This document shows positions 7,773 through 17,081 of a stretch of DNA of 48,305 bases, in pieces. Under the pieces are notes generated by a model. That model saw only the letters and a list, made by a program, of their open reading frames with translations. It did not search any database and was not told the origin of the DNA. The DNA comes from Collinsella aerofaciens (GTDB lineage Bacteria; Actinomycetota; Coriobacteriia; Coriobacteriales; Coriobacteriaceae). A program made the position numbers and the translations under genes. Positions within the stretch are counted from its first letter, which is position 1. Each line of letters starts with the position of its first letter. The stretch spans positions 1 to 48,305 of the forward strand of contig NZ_JADNHZ010000024.1 in the NCBI RefSeq assembly GCF_015554145.1, read 5' to 3'.

Positions 7773-10769
7773 TTATTTCGAAAGGTCGATTCCGCCGATC
7801 CAGCCCCACTTGCAGCCGGTACCGGCGCCGTAGAATCTGATGAAGGTATCGAGCGATTTGACCGTGATGGGGCCCTCGTTGCTCATGACCCTGTTGTTGC
7901 CGATGTAGATGCCGACGTGTCCGTACGTGAGTCCGGGAGCACCGGTACCCGGGTGGGAGACATCGGCGATAATCATGCCCACCTTGAGCTCCGACCTATT
8001 GGAGCTATGGCACCAGGACCGGCACATATCGCAGGCGTTGCCGCCGAAATAGCCCACTCCCGCCGCGCGGAAGACATTGGTGACCCAGGCGGCACACCAG
8101 CCCTGTCCGGGAGACGGGGTGGCATAAGCCATGTTGACGACGGTCTGCTGGCGGGCCGATGCACCCGCAATCTGCGGGGCGCCCGTCCCGTTGCCATGGT
8201 CTCCATCGCCGTCCGACGGGTTCGTAAGCAGCTCGTAATACCTGTCGGCGGCTTCATAGCGCACCTTCAGGCGCGGGATTCCCGCCCCTTCCCAGCCGTA
8301 ACAGAATTGCCTGACGGCATCCTTCAGGTCGGTGGATGCCAAGAAGGCCCGTTTGCTTCCCGAGACCAAGGTTCCCCCGACGGGATCGAGCGAACGGTTT
8401 TCCGAGCCATCGGGGCCGTGCTCGGACCTGATGGTATAGGCGCGGCTCCAATATCCCCAGCTGTCGTGGTCCCAGAAGAAATCGAGCTGGACTTGAACCT
8501 CCATCCAGGACTTGCCGACGGACTTTGCATAGTTCACGAGATTCGTGTGGCGACCATTCGTCCATTGGCAAAGTCCGATGCCGTTGGCGTTCGTGCCGCC
8601 GCCTTCCTCCGATCCCGGATTCATGCCGCTCTCGGCGTACATGTTTCCCATGATGGCGGCGATTTGCAGGTCATCGAGCCCCTTCTCCCTGAAGAACGAT
8701 GCGACCTGCGATTCCACTTCGTTCATTCCCTGAACCTCCTGATCGGCGCTGCCGCCGGATAGAGCCAGCAAAAGGATTAGTACGGGAACGGCGGCGAGGA
8801 TGAGCATCCCGAAAGTCGAGCCGCCGATAGCGGTCGCAAGGGAGCCGACTGCTCCGGCGACAGCGGCGGCAAGTGACTTCAGGAGGGCTTGGAGTGCCGC
8901 GACGGCATGCTGCGCTGCCGCCTTGAGGCCGGCGGTGAGCTTGCCGATGAGCGCGGCCTTCTGCTCGGCCTCGACGGCCTCGCCCGCCGCAGCCTTCGCC
9001 CTGTCGATCGACATGGAGCGGCGCTGCATCGATTTAGAGAAGGCGGCACGCTGCCCGTCCTCCGCCACCCGCGCAGCCTTCTTCTCGGCCTGCGACATGA
9101 GCTGCGACTTGCTGCCGCCCTTGGCTTTGGCTCGGGCTGCCTTGAAGTCCTGAGCCTTGCCGCGCACATAGCGTCCGGCGCGTACCGCCTCGTCCGCCTT
9201 CTCGACCCCGTCGAGACTGCCCTCCTCATCGAACGCGAAAACCGCCGACTTGGCGGCCTCGGCGGACGAGGAGAAGAAGCCCCGCGCCCCGGCTTGCTTT
9301 CCGGCGGCCCTGCTGGCCCTGATAGAGCGGCCGGCGGAGACTGCGGCGCGGGCAGTAGAGCGGATGGCCGTGCCGGACACGGAATCGTCCCCGATGGATG
9401 CGACGGCTGAATTCACCAAGGCGTTTGCCGCAGCGGATTTGAATTTCGCGGCGGTCTTGGCGCGTTGCTCGGCTTTGGTGATAAATGCCGAAGCTTCCCT
9501 GTGGGCCGCGACCATATCATCGGAGGCCGCCCGGACGTGCTCCTTCTCGGCGACCACCTTTTGCGCGGCAGCGCGGACGCTATCGGGGGCATCGGCGACA
9601 TTGGATACGGTACCCGTCACATTGCCATGGTTGTCCCCGCCGCGGGGCTTACCGATACGCGCGGCGGTTCCACCCGCGCCATCGCGCTCCGCCTGGGTCA
9701 TGAATCCGAAGTCACGGGAATCAGATACCCCGGCTCGCTCGATGCCGTTGGCGCTCGTTCCGAGTCCGTCCTTGAAGCCCTCGGCTCTCGATGCGGAATC
9801 GGAAAATGCGGATGCCTGGACGCCCGAGTTCCATCCCGAGGCGTCGAGCGTCTCCAAGGCGTCCTTCTCGGCAGCAGCGAAGTCCTGCTTAGCCTGCAAA
9901 TAGGCGGCCCTCGAGTTATCCAGGTTTTCCTGAATCTTCTTGCTGAGGTGTACGTCGCTCGCTTTGCCGCCGGTGAACATATCGGCAGATGCCCACGATG
10001 CGGATGAACCCTGGTGCGATCCAAAACCGATTGCCTCCGATACGGCTTCGGTTTTTTCCTCCGCGCCGCCCGTGTTGGCAGCCATAGGGGAGCCGCCGCC
10101 AAAAGGTTGCTGACCTCCCTGCATAGGTGCCGAACTCTGCCCCGCACCGCTCACGGACTTGGAAAATCCCGCCACGCCCGCATCATACGCGCCGGAGAAG
10201 GCATCGCGTGAATCGGCCTGCACGGACACGGCAGCGCCCTCGATGAAATCTCGGGAGCCGGCGATACCGGCCGCATCGATGCCGTCGAAAGAGGTCATCA
10301 TGTTTCGCTGCGCGGCGGCGGCACGGTCGGCACCGCCCGCAAACTGGGTGGCAGTACCTTGCTGCTCCATGCGGGAGGTAAAGGCGCTGGGGATCTGTTG
10401 GATTGGCTGCGCGGCAATCGGGGCGGCAGGACCCTGAGATGCCGCAGCAACGAAACCCTGTTCCACGCCGCCTGTTTGATGGTTAGTCCCCATCACGCCG
10501 GCGCTATAGGCACTAGGAACAGCATCGCGGATAACAGTCGATACCGCGCTGGGCGTGCTTGCCGCATCGGCGCTAGCGGAATATCCAGAACTGGCCACAT
10601 CGACATGGCGGTAGAAATCTGCGCCAGCCCCGGCTGTGCGTTGCAAGGCATCGTCATATACCGCCGCAGCCTGCCGCTGGCGCTCTGCTGCAGAGGACAT
10701 GCTCGCCGTGCTGCCATCTTTCAGGTTAGACGAGGAACTTGCGTTTCCATATTTGGAATCGTCTGGCAA
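7773..10769 (-). CDS. VirB1-like wall hydrolase: lysozyme plus CHAP domains
   Basis: 998 residues. The start is TTG at 10767-10769 with GGAGG six bases upstream. Residues 1-650 are hydrophilic, Ala/Ser/Gly rich, with coiled-coil stretches, and are probably cytoplasmic. A single membrane helix (about 651-669) leads to two outer catalytic domains: a phage tail-lysozyme domain (about 680-845; AAIMGNMYAESGMNP, GIGLCQW) and a CHAP/NlpC-type amidase (from about 870, Cys in GWCAAW near 888, His in YGHVGIY near 948). It would open the peptidoglycan for the conjugation channel, as VirB1 and CwlT-type proteins do. The large cytoplasmic part is unusual and may link the hydrolase to the secretion complex. 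Confidence 0.88.
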   Translation of the reverse strand: MPDDSKYGNASSSSNLKDGSTASMSSAAERQRQAAAVYDDALQRTAGAGADFYRHVDVASSGYSASADAASTPSAVSTVIRDAVPSAYSAGVMGTNHQTGGVEQGFVAAASQGPAAPIAAQPIQQIPSAFTSRMEQQGTATQFAGGADRAAAAQRNMMTSFDGIDAAGIAGSRDFIEGAAVSVQADSRDAFSGAYDAGVAGFSKSVSGAGQSSAPMQGGQQPFGGGSPMAANTGGAEEKTEAVSEAIGFGSHQGSSASWASADMFTGGKASDVHLSKKIQENLDNSRAAYLQAKQDFAAAEKDALETLDASGWNSGVQASAFSDSASRAEGFKDGLGTSANGIERAGVSDSRDFGFMTQAERDGAGGTAARIGKPRGGDNHGNVTGTVSNVADAPDSVRAAAQKVVAEKEHVRAASDDMVAAHREASAFITKAEQRAKTAAKFKSAAANALVNSAVASIGDDSVSGTAIRSTARAAVSAGRSIRASRAAGKQAGARGFFSSSAEAAKSAVFAFDEEGSLDGVEKADEAVRAGRYVRGKAQDFKAARAKAKGGSKSQLMSQAEKKAARVAEDGQRAAFSKSMQRRSMSIDRAKAAAGEAVEAEQKAALIGKLTAGLKAAAQHAVAALQALLKSLAAAVAGAVGSLATAIGGSTFGMLILAAVPVLILLLALSGGSADQEVQGMNEVESQVASFFREKGLDDLQIAAIMGNMYAESGMNPGSEEGGGTNANGIGLCQWTNGRHTNLVNYAKSVGKSWMEVQVQLDFFWDHDSWGYWSRAYTIRSEHGPDGSENRSLDPVGGTLVSGSKRAFLASTDLKDAVRQFCYGWEGAGIPRLKVRYEAADRYYELLTNPSDGDGDHGNGTGAPQIAGASARQQTVVNMAYATPSPGQGWCAAWVTNVFRAAGVGYFGGNACDMCRSWCHSSNRSELKVGMIIADVSHPGTGAPGLTYGHVGIYIGNNRVMSNEGPITVKSLDTFIRFYGAGTGCKWGWIGGIDLSK

Positions 10770-10833
10770 GATGTCCTCCTTCCAAAATCATTTGGGTTAC
10801 GGCCTCGAAGTATCGACCCGGCACTCGGTAATA

Positions 10834-10866
10834 GACGGGCAGTTGCCGCAGCGGCAACTGCCCGTC
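10834..10866. repeat. 33-bp perfect palindrome containing TTGCCGC motif
   Basis: Two 16-bp arms around one central base; the core TTGCCGCAGCGGCAA is 10843-10857. It starts 12 bp from the virB4 stop and its centre is 81 bp upstream of the hydrolase start. It could be an operator or an mRNA hairpin separating the two genes. Confidence 0.75.
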
Positions 10867-10877
10867 TTCACATTTGG

Positions 10878-13679
10878 CTACACGTCCGAGCCGCTCTCAG
10901 AACTCTCAGAACCCTGCTTCGGCTCGTTGCGCTTCTTCTTGCGGCCGCGCACGCGCTTGCGGCGGCGGAACTCGTCCTGCGGGGCGACATTCTCGGCCGT
11001 ACCGCCGTGCTTTGCCGCATCGAGTGCCTCTCGCGCCTTCTTCTCGGCCCACTCGTTCGGGTCCGTGGAGAACAGCTCATAGAGGTGGTTATCAGTCGGG
11101 AACTCGCCCTTGATCGGCACGCGGGCCGACCCGAATACGAGAAGGCCCCAACCGCGGGGGGCGCCCTCGTCGATGCAGGCGACCTCGAGCGGCGACAGTC
11201 CCAAGGCGTCCGCCCAGTAGTCGCGATCCTCCTTGGACTGCTTGAGCAGCATGATGAAATCGGAGTTCTTGACGATTGCGTTGGCATCCTGGTTGCGGAT
11301 CATGGATTCGGTCGACTGCGTGATGCCCGTCAGGTACATGCCGAACTTACGGCACTCGTTGGCGAATCGGCGGAAATAGTTGAGTACCGAGGGGTACTTG
11401 AACAGCGACTCCATTTCCTCGATATACAGCCATGTCCTGCGTCCCTGGTCGAAGTTGCTGTACATGATGTTTCGCACCGTCTCGCAGAACGAGATCAGCG
11501 CGAAGACGAGCATGGAGTCGGGCACGTCCTTGAAGTTCAATCCGACGGTGCGGGCCGTGAGGTCGATGTCGGTCTCGTGGTTGAAGAAGTTCGAGTAGCC
11601 GCTGACGAAGCGCTCATAGCGCAGGGCGATATTCTGCGCCATCGGCTCGGGCTGGCGCTTCAGCTCCTCGTAGAAGTCCTCGAGGATCGGCTCGCGGCCC
11701 CCCTCCATGTTGTAGCGGCGGAAGATGTTCTCGACGCAGCGCTGGATGATGGAGCGCTCCTCCTCGGAGAATACGGTCATGGTCTCGTTGGCCGCGGCCG
11801 CCGCCTGCGCGATCATGGCATCGGCCTTGAAAGCAACCTGCGTGCCGAAATCCTCGGATTCGCGGCGCTTGTCCATGCCGAGCGGGTTCAGGTGCGCGTC
11901 GAGGCCGACACCGAACGAGGCATAGGTGCCCCCCGCATGCTCGACGAGCAGCTTGTACTCGCCGGCACGGTCGAAGATGATAACCTGGTCGTCAGGCTTC
12001 GAGAGCAGCGTGCCCTCAATCTCGTTCTTGGCGAAGAATCCCTTGCCCGATCCCGTCTTGCCGGAGATGAAGCCGACGGGACTTGCCAGGTTGGCTCGGT
12101 TGCCGAACACGAGGTTGTTCGACAGCTTGTTCTGGTAGTACCAGCTACCGCCCTCCTGCTCGAGCTCCTGGGTGGCGAAAGGGACGAAGATGCACGCCTC
12201 CGACGTGGTGAACGGGCGGGAAATCTCGATGTGGTTGAGGCCGAGGGGCAGAATCGAGTTCAGACCTTGGCGCTGGCGGTACTCGAGGGTCTCCACCTGC
12301 ACGCCCGCAGAAGACGCGACGTCGAGGATCTGGAGTACCTGCTCGGTCAGCTTCTCGGGGGACTCCGCCCACGTGTAGATAAGGCCGGAGAACATGAAGA
12401 GGTGCTGCTGCTGGCCTTGGAGCTGCGTCAGCAGATCCTCGGTCTCCTCGCGGGAGTATCGCAGCTCCGAGGGTAGGATCGAGTAGTCGTAGCCCTGCTG
12501 GACGGCCTTCTTCTGCTCCTCGATGGTCTCGGCATCGATCCATGCGCGGCGGGTCTTGACGAAGTTGATCGCCTTGGACTTCTCCATGGGCTGAAGATAC
12601 CAAGTCACCTCGATGGGCATCGACATGTTCACGAGGTTCGCGACGACCGTGTCCTCGAGGGGGGAGTCGTACTTGCGCATGACCAGCACCTGGCAGTACT
12701 TGTCGTCGACCTTGAAGTACATGTTCGAGCCGTCGGGCTTGAAGTTGATGCTCATCGGCGCAATGAAGTCCTTCGAGCTGTCGGGACTGTAGATCGACAG
12801 GTCGCGCTCGTAGTCGAACGTGAACTTGCGGTCGGGGCGCAGCAGGGACTCGAGGACGGACAGGCGCTCGAGACCCGTCATCGGCGTGACATCGCAGCGA
12901 ATCTGCTCGAAATTGCCCGTCAGGTCGGTGTTGATGCGCGAGAAGCGGGTTCGTGCCTCGATGGGGTTGTTCGCATGGATGCCGATGGTCATGTAGCGGG
13001 ATCGCTTGATGTTCGAGACGCCCTCGGCGAGCTTATCGGAAAGCACCTCGTTCATCGTCTCGGCGTCCTCCTTGAGGACGTCGTTCGCCTGGCGCGACGG
13101 GTCGTAGAACTGGCGGTCGCGGATCTGGTCATGGCGCAGCGGCGTGTTGACGACGGAGAACTGCACCGTGGTGTCGGCGGGGAAATAGTTGTAGATATCG
13201 CACATCGCCGCGAGGATGGTCTTCTGGTCGTCGTCGCGGGCGTTCTGGTAGGTGATGTCGTCGAAGGAAAGGGTCTCGGAGTAGTAGCCCTCCTCGACCT
13301 CGCAGATGCCGTTCTCGAACATTCGGTTGTAGCCGATGGCATCGACCACGTTCTTGGCGTTGTCTCGGCGACGTCGCTGCTCGGCGGTGAGCTTGTCGCT
13401 CTTGGAGCTGCGCTCCTTGAGCTTCTTGGTCACCTCTGCGGCGCTTTTCGCCTGCGTGCGCTCCGCCTCCTTCGCCGCGGCGCGGGCATCGCGAATCTCA
13501 TGGCGCTTGCCGGCAAGCTCGCGGTCGAGCTCCTTATGCACCTTCTTGACGTAGCGCTTGCGCTCCCGCTTGCTCATCTTCGCAAACTCGGGGTCGAGTT
13601 CGAAACCGACCTCACCCGGGCGGCGGAGACCCTCGGCGAGCGTCTCCATGTTCTTGAAGCTCTCGTCCTTGTTTGCCAT
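10878..13679 (-). CDS. virB4: VirB4/TraE-type conjugation ATPase
   Basis: 933 residues. The ATG at 13677-13679 overlaps the stop of the PrgI-like gene by one base (TAATG), with GGAG before it; an in-frame TTG four codons earlier is unlikely. The first 60 residues are charged. Walker A (FISGKTGSGKG) is near residue 540 and Walker B (WLYIEEMESLF) near 747, followed by motifs of the VirB4/TrbE C-terminal domain (ANECRKFGMYLTGITQS). It powers assembly of the secretion channel at the inner face of the membrane. The gene order pilin-PrgI-VirB4-hydrolase is standard for Gram-positive ICEs. Confidence 0.95.
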   Translation of the reverse strand: MANKDESFKNMETLAEGLRRPGEVGFELDPEFAKMSKRERKRYVKKVHKELDRELAGKRHEIRDARAAAKEAERTQAKSAAEVTKKLKERSSKSDKLTAEQRRRRDNAKNVVDAIGYNRMFENGICEVEEGYYSETLSFDDITYQNARDDDQKTILAAMCDIYNYFPADTTVQFSVVNTPLRHDQIRDRQFYDPSRQANDVLKEDAETMNEVLSDKLAEGVSNIKRSRYMTIGIHANNPIEARTRFSRINTDLTGNFEQIRCDVTPMTGLERLSVLESLLRPDRKFTFDYERDLSIYSPDSSKDFIAPMSINFKPDGSNMYFKVDDKYCQVLVMRKYDSPLEDTVVANLVNMSMPIEVTWYLQPMEKSKAINFVKTRRAWIDAETIEEQKKAVQQGYDYSILPSELRYSREETEDLLTQLQGQQQHLFMFSGLIYTWAESPEKLTEQVLQILDVASSAGVQVETLEYRQRQGLNSILPLGLNHIEISRPFTTSEACIFVPFATQELEQEGGSWYYQNKLSNNLVFGNRANLASPVGFISGKTGSGKGFFAKNEIEGTLLSKPDDQVIIFDRAGEYKLLVEHAGGTYASFGVGLDAHLNPLGMDKRRESEDFGTQVAFKADAMIAQAAAAANETMTVFSEEERSIIQRCVENIFRRYNMEGGREPILEDFYEELKRQPEPMAQNIALRYERFVSGYSNFFNHETDIDLTARTVGLNFKDVPDSMLVFALISFCETVRNIMYSNFDQGRRTWLYIEEMESLFKYPSVLNYFRRFANECRKFGMYLTGITQSTESMIRNQDANAIVKNSDFIMLLKQSKEDRDYWADALGLSPLEVACIDEGAPRGWGLLVFGSARVPIKGEFPTDNHLYELFSTDPNEWAEKKAREALDAAKHGGTAENVAPQDEFRRRKRVRGRKKKRNEPKQGSESSESGSDV

Positions 13680-14179
13680 TAGTCGCTCCAAAATTCTTCG
13701 ATCTGTCTCTTGTTGGGGGCTGTGGTGTTCATCGGCTCAAGCGGCCCGCCCGGTTCCCACATCTCCAGGCCGTTGGTCTTGTAGAGTTTCGTCAGCACCT
13801 TGCTGCTGGCTTTCTTGCGCTCGTCCGCATACGCCTTCTTGAGGGAGTCCGCCTCGGCCTTGAATTCTCCGCGGTTGCTGGCGCTGACGTAGACCAGGCA
13901 CTGCTCGTTGAAGTTGTGCGCGAGCCACAGCGGCGCGAACTTCTCGAAGTTCATGCCGTGGGGCGTATAGAAGCCGATGAGGGCGGCGGGAGCCGCGGCG
14001 AGCCATACGAGGTAGATGACGTCGTTGATGTCCACGTGGAACACGAACGTGCAGAGCAAGCCGAAAGCCAAGGCGCAGCCCACCGCCGCTCCGATACAGA
14101 TGATCGTGCGTGCGGTGAGGCCGCCGATGACCTTGGGCTGATACTCGGTTACATCCTTGTGGACCGGTACCGACAGCAC
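13679..14179 (-). CDS. PrgI-family (VirB3-like) membrane protein
   Basis: 166 residues from a GTG start at 14177-14179, two bases after the pilin stop codon. Two adjacent hydrophobic helices (about residues 22-45 and 51-70) separated by a short acidic turn (VDIND) are followed by a basic cytoplasmic tail. This is the usual form of the PrgI family, found immediately upstream of virB4 in Gram-positive conjugation systems and taking the place of VirB3. The one-base overlap with virB4 indicates coupled translation. Confidence 0.85.
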   Translation of the reverse strand: MLSVPVHKDVTEYQPKVIGGLTARTIICIGAAVGCALAFGLLCTFVFHVDINDVIYLVWLAAAPAALIGFYTPHGMNFEKFAPLWLAHNFNEQCLVYVSASNRGEFKAEADSLKKAYADERKKASSKVLTKLYKTNGLEMWEPGGPLEPMNTTAPNKRQIEEFWSD

Positions 14180-14183
14180 CCGC

Positions 14184-14474
14184 TTAGCCTCGCACCCAGC
14201 TGGTGTCGAGCGTACCGAAGTACAGGGCTGCGGCAGACACGATGACGCCGCCGATCAGCGTGCCGACGCCAGCGGCGATAGCAGCGCCGTTGCCCGAGGC
14301 GCCGTTGTGGACGTTGATGCCGATGGTGACGCCGCCCCAGACGACCATGATGGCGCCCAGCATCTGAATACCGCCCTTGAGCAGGGAGGTGATGTTGCCG
14401 AGGATGCCGCCGGCGGAATCGAGCTGGCCGAGCTGGACGGTGGCTACGGCAAGGGCGTGGTAAATCGGGTTCAT
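14184..14474 (-). CDS. VirB2/Maff2-like small membrane pilin subunit
   Basis: 96 residues, with AAAGGA before the ATG. Two hydrophobic segments (about 36-54 and 65-85) are separated by a short polar loop (NVHNGASGNG), the layout of VirB2/TrbC pilins and of the Maff2 family in Gram-positive ICEs. It opens the core operon, with PrgI and virB4 directly behind. The last residues (SWVRG) are hydrophilic. Upstream are 500 bp without a conventional gene. Confidence 0.8.
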   Translation of the reverse strand: MNPIYHALAVATVQLGQLDSAGGILGNITSLLKGGIQMLGAIMVVWGGVTIGINVHNGASGNGAAIAAGVGTLIGGVIVSAAALYFGTLDTSWVRG

Positions 14475-14541
14475 GTGTATTCCTTTCAGGTGTATCGGTG
14501 CAGATGTGCTAAATCGACCAAGTAGCTTGAAAATGCCTTAT

Positions 14542-14571
14542 TGGTCCAAATGCGCCGAATGTGTTACTATG
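14542..14571 (+). promoter_or_regulatory. possible plus-strand promoter for a small RNA
   Basis: TTGGTC (14542-14547), an 18-base spacer and TACTAT (14566-14571) face right, against the direction of the transfer operon. Confidence 0.35.
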
Positions 14572-14577
14572 CGTATG

Positions 14578-14749
14578 CGCCGATAAGGCGCCAGGGTGAA
14601 GAGGTTCGTGAGAACCGCTGTCATCTCCTGTCTAGCGCACCCATGAACTGTTTGGGGCCCGCAAGGGAATGCAGGTAGGTCGTTCGCGGCCGGGGTGCGC
14701 ACCGCATGTCAAGGCGTCGGGCCGTCACGGGTCCGGCGCTTTTCTTTTT
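14578..14749 (+). ncRNA. candidate antisense-oriented small RNA
   Basis: A 172-base stretch between a plausible promoter (14542-14571) and a terminator-like hairpin (10-bp stem at 14714-14723/14730-14739, then TTTTCTTTTT). Inside are a GCGCC/GGCGC hairpin at its very start and GGTTC-gtga-GAACC soon after. It points away from the pilin gene, in a 500-bp gap between the coupling protein and the pilin operon. Counter-evidence: the T-tract is also the complement of Lys/Glu codons of a short minus-strand reading frame (14709-14768). Confidence 0.35.
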
Positions 14750-14768
14750 CAGGTGCTTCGGTAGACAT
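14709..14768 (-). CDS. possible 19-residue charged microprotein
   Basis: An ATG with a near-perfect ribosome site (GGAGG, five-base spacer) opens a 20-codon frame rich in Lys, Arg and Glu, ending in TGA. It lies between the coupling-protein terminator and the pilin operon. Nothing else supports it; it may be a leader peptide or chance. It is mutually exclusive, as a sole explanation, with the small RNA on the other strand. Confidence 0.25.
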   Translation of the reverse strand: MSTEAPEKEKRRTRDGPTP

Positions 14769-14857
14769 GCGATCCTCCGTACCGGGTACAGGGCGGCGGC
14801 GTGCCGACCCAATGGACGCCACGAAGATACACGGCGCGGCCGAAAGGCACCCACGTC

Positions 14858-14872
14858 TTGCCGCAGCGGCAA
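14858..14872. repeat. TTGCCGCAGCGGCAA palindrome
   Basis: Perfect copy preceded by GTC, as at 30141 and 36277. It is the only copy not within about 100 bp of a start codon (386 bp or more from the pilin start). Confidence 0.7.
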
Positions 14873-14912
14873 CATCGAGGCATTCGCGCAGTTAACGACC
14901 TCGGGCAGATGC

Positions 14913-14945
14913 AAAAAAGGGCTCGCCGGACGCTCCCGTGAACCC
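14913..14945 (-). terminator. terminator after the coupling-protein gene
   Basis: On the minus strand GGGTTC pairs with GAGCCC and is followed by six T. It lies about 30 bp beyond the VirD4 stop and separates it from the pilin operon. Confidence 0.7.
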
Positions 14946-14975
14946 CTTGCACAGAATCAATAGAGCCGCTGCCCT

Positions 14976-17081
14976 CTATTCCGCCTTGCCGGTTGAATCC
15001 GTATCGCGGGACTTGTAGTGCTTGCCGACCTCGGCATCCGATCGACCACGCAAAGGCATCCGCCGCGGCATCGACTTGGATTGACTCGCGAGGCGTGCGG
15101 AGTACTCGCGTTCCTCGCGGCGGCGCTTCTCCGCCATGTACTTCTTGATATCGAATCCGGGCGTATCGGCCATCATCCTGTAGTTCGGATGCTCCGTGAG
15201 CGGGTACTTCTCATCGACGATGGGGTTGGCGCCGTTGATGAGCACGACGCATTCCGTCTTGGGGAGCTTTGCCACCTCGGCGGGATCGATGAGGGCGCGG
15301 CCGACGGTCTGGCCGCTCTTCGACCAGCTGCCCTGTCCTCCGTGGCTCTGAGAGTAGTTCTCCTGGAAGACGGTCTGCTGGCCGCAAGAATCGGAGATGA
15401 ACTCGCAGGTCGAGGTCGTGCCCTTGTTGGCCTTGCCGCCGCCGAGATAAAGGACGGTATCGCAGCAGCCCACGATGGAGTCGGCGGTCGCCTCGTCGTA
15501 GAGCTCGGCGAGCTGGGACTTGGCCTGCAAGATGACCGACATCGCGATGTTTCGCGAGCGCAGGACGGAGATGAAGCCCGAGATGTCGGCGGGAAGCGAC
15601 AGGGAGCGGTACTCGTCGAGGATGAAGTTGACCGGGCGCGGCAGCTTGCCGTTGTATTTCTCCAAGGCCTTGTGGCACAGGACTCGCACCGTCTGGTAGA
15701 CCATCATTCCGTGCAGAAAGCCCAGCGTCCTCTGGTCCGTGTCGTCGAAGATGGCGAAGATCGCGTTCTTCGAGTCGGGGTCTCCGAAGCGCTCGAGGTG
15801 CATCTGATCCTCGCCGACGACAAGCTGCTTCACTTCGGCGGCGGTGAACGGCGCCAGGCGTGCGTTGCAGGTGATCAGAATCGACTTGAGCGTCTTGCCG
15901 GCTGCGGACTGGAACTTGCGGTAGTTCTCCAAGGCGTAGTCCTCGGTGGGGTCGAACCCGCGCTTTCCGTTCTTGTGGACGTTGTCATACGGTCGCTTGT
16001 TGTCCGAATGACGGCGGAAGGCCGACGGGACGAGGTCGAAGCGCTCGCCGTCCGCGCCGGTGTAGACCGAGATCTCCTCCGGTGCGTCCGAGGGGGTCGG
16101 GTTCTGAGCTGCACGCTCCTTGACCTCGGGATTCTTCGGGTTGCGCTTGACCCGTCGCATACCGGTCTCGATTTCGTCGAAGATGAGGTCCAGCGGGCTC
16201 TTGTAGTTCTCGTTGGACTCGGATGCCTTGGCCATCGACAGCAGCTTGAGAAGGCCGCCGATGTTGTAGTCCTGGGCGGGGCAGTAGTCGCGCATGAACG
16301 CGATGAGCGCCATGTAGAGCATCTTCTCGGACTTCTCCCAAAACGGGTCTCCCGAGCTGGACTTGGGAGGCGTCGTCATGGAGATGAGAAGTCCCGCGAA
16401 CGACTGGATTTCGAGGTCGGTCCTGACGTAGTGGAGCGGGTTGTAGATCAGGGAGCGGTCGGGGAAGAACGTGTTGAACGAGCGGATCTCATAGCCGTTG
16501 TTCGTGAGCATGTTGCCGACATCGAGCAGGAGGTCGCCCTTGGGGTCGGTGATGAACAGGTCGGAATTCATCTGGCACACGTTGGGCTTCACATAGTAGC
16601 GCGTCTTGCCTGCGCCCGAGCCGCCGATGACCAGCACGTTCATGTTGCCGTCGTAGTTCATCGAGAAGCCCTCGCGGCTCCAAGCGCGACCGGTGCTCTT
16701 CGAGAGAAGCAGCGCGTTCGCAGATCCTTGCGGATTTTTATCCTCGATGAAAGGCGCGAGTTCCTCGGTGGTGGCCCACCGCGCCGAACCGTGCTCCTCG
16801 CCGACTCGGGTGTTCTTCTGCCCATAGACCAGGCACACCATGGCAATTGCCCAAGGGATGCAGATTCCGAGGAGCATGCCGAGCATGCCGGCGTCGTTCG
16901 TCAACAGACGGAACGGATGGGCGGCGATGAAGCCCCACATCTCCGCAGGGGCGGCCGTGAGGCCCTCGAGCATATCCGAATAGGAGCAGGCGCAGTCGAC
17001 GAACCTGTTGCCGAGGTAGGCGAAGGGGAGGGTGGCAGCCGCCGCGCCCAAAAGCGGCGCCACCTCTTTCGTGACCTTCAT
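14976..17081 (-). CDS. virD4: VirD4/TraG-type coupling protein ATPase
   Basis: 701 residues. The ATG overlaps the upstream stop by one base (TAATG). Two N-terminal membrane helices (about 8-27 and 66-86) are followed by the conserved GSARWAT segment and Walker A (GGSGAGKT, about 153-160); Walker B (FILDEYRSL) is near residue 484. A RecA-like core with the usual ITDPKGDL and ARLAPFTAAEVK sequences fills the rest. It would bind the relaxase-DNA complex and pass it to the secretion channel. It follows the PcfB-like gene, the arrangement seen for pcfB-pcfC in enterococcal plasmids and many ICEs. Confidence 0.95.
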   Translation of the reverse strand: MKVTKEVAPLLGAAAATLPFAYLGNRFVDCACSYSDMLEGLTAAPAEMWGFIAAHPFRLLTNDAGMLGMLLGICIPWAIAMVCLVYGQKNTRVGEEHGSARWATTEELAPFIEDKNPQGSANALLLSKSTGRAWSREGFSMNYDGNMNVLVIGGSGAGKTRYYVKPNVCQMNSDLFITDPKGDLLLDVGNMLTNNGYEIRSFNTFFPDRSLIYNPLHYVRTDLEIQSFAGLLISMTTPPKSSSGDPFWEKSEKMLYMALIAFMRDYCPAQDYNIGGLLKLLSMAKASESNENYKSPLDLIFDEIETGMRRVKRNPKNPEVKERAAQNPTPSDAPEEISVYTGADGERFDLVPSAFRRHSDNKRPYDNVHKNGKRGFDPTEDYALENYRKFQSAAGKTLKSILITCNARLAPFTAAEVKQLVVGEDQMHLERFGDPDSKNAIFAIFDDTDQRTLGFLHGMMVYQTVRVLCHKALEKYNGKLPRPVNFILDEYRSLSLPADISGFISVLRSRNIAMSVILQAKSQLAELYDEATADSIVGCCDTVLYLGGGKANKGTTSTCEFISDSCGQQTVFQENYSQSHGGQGSWSKSGQTVGRALIDPAEVAKLPKTECVVLINGANPIVDEKYPLTEHPNYRMMADTPGFDIKKYMAEKRRREEREYSARLASQSKSMPRRMPLRGRSDAEVGKHYKSRDTDSTGKAE

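Noticed and set aside
10359-12476. A long plus-strand open frame opposite virB4 and the hydrolase, and a similar one at 15018-17084 opposite virD4.
   Set aside because: Both are low-complexity mirrors of conserved ATPase genes with Walker motifs and have no ribosome site or family match.
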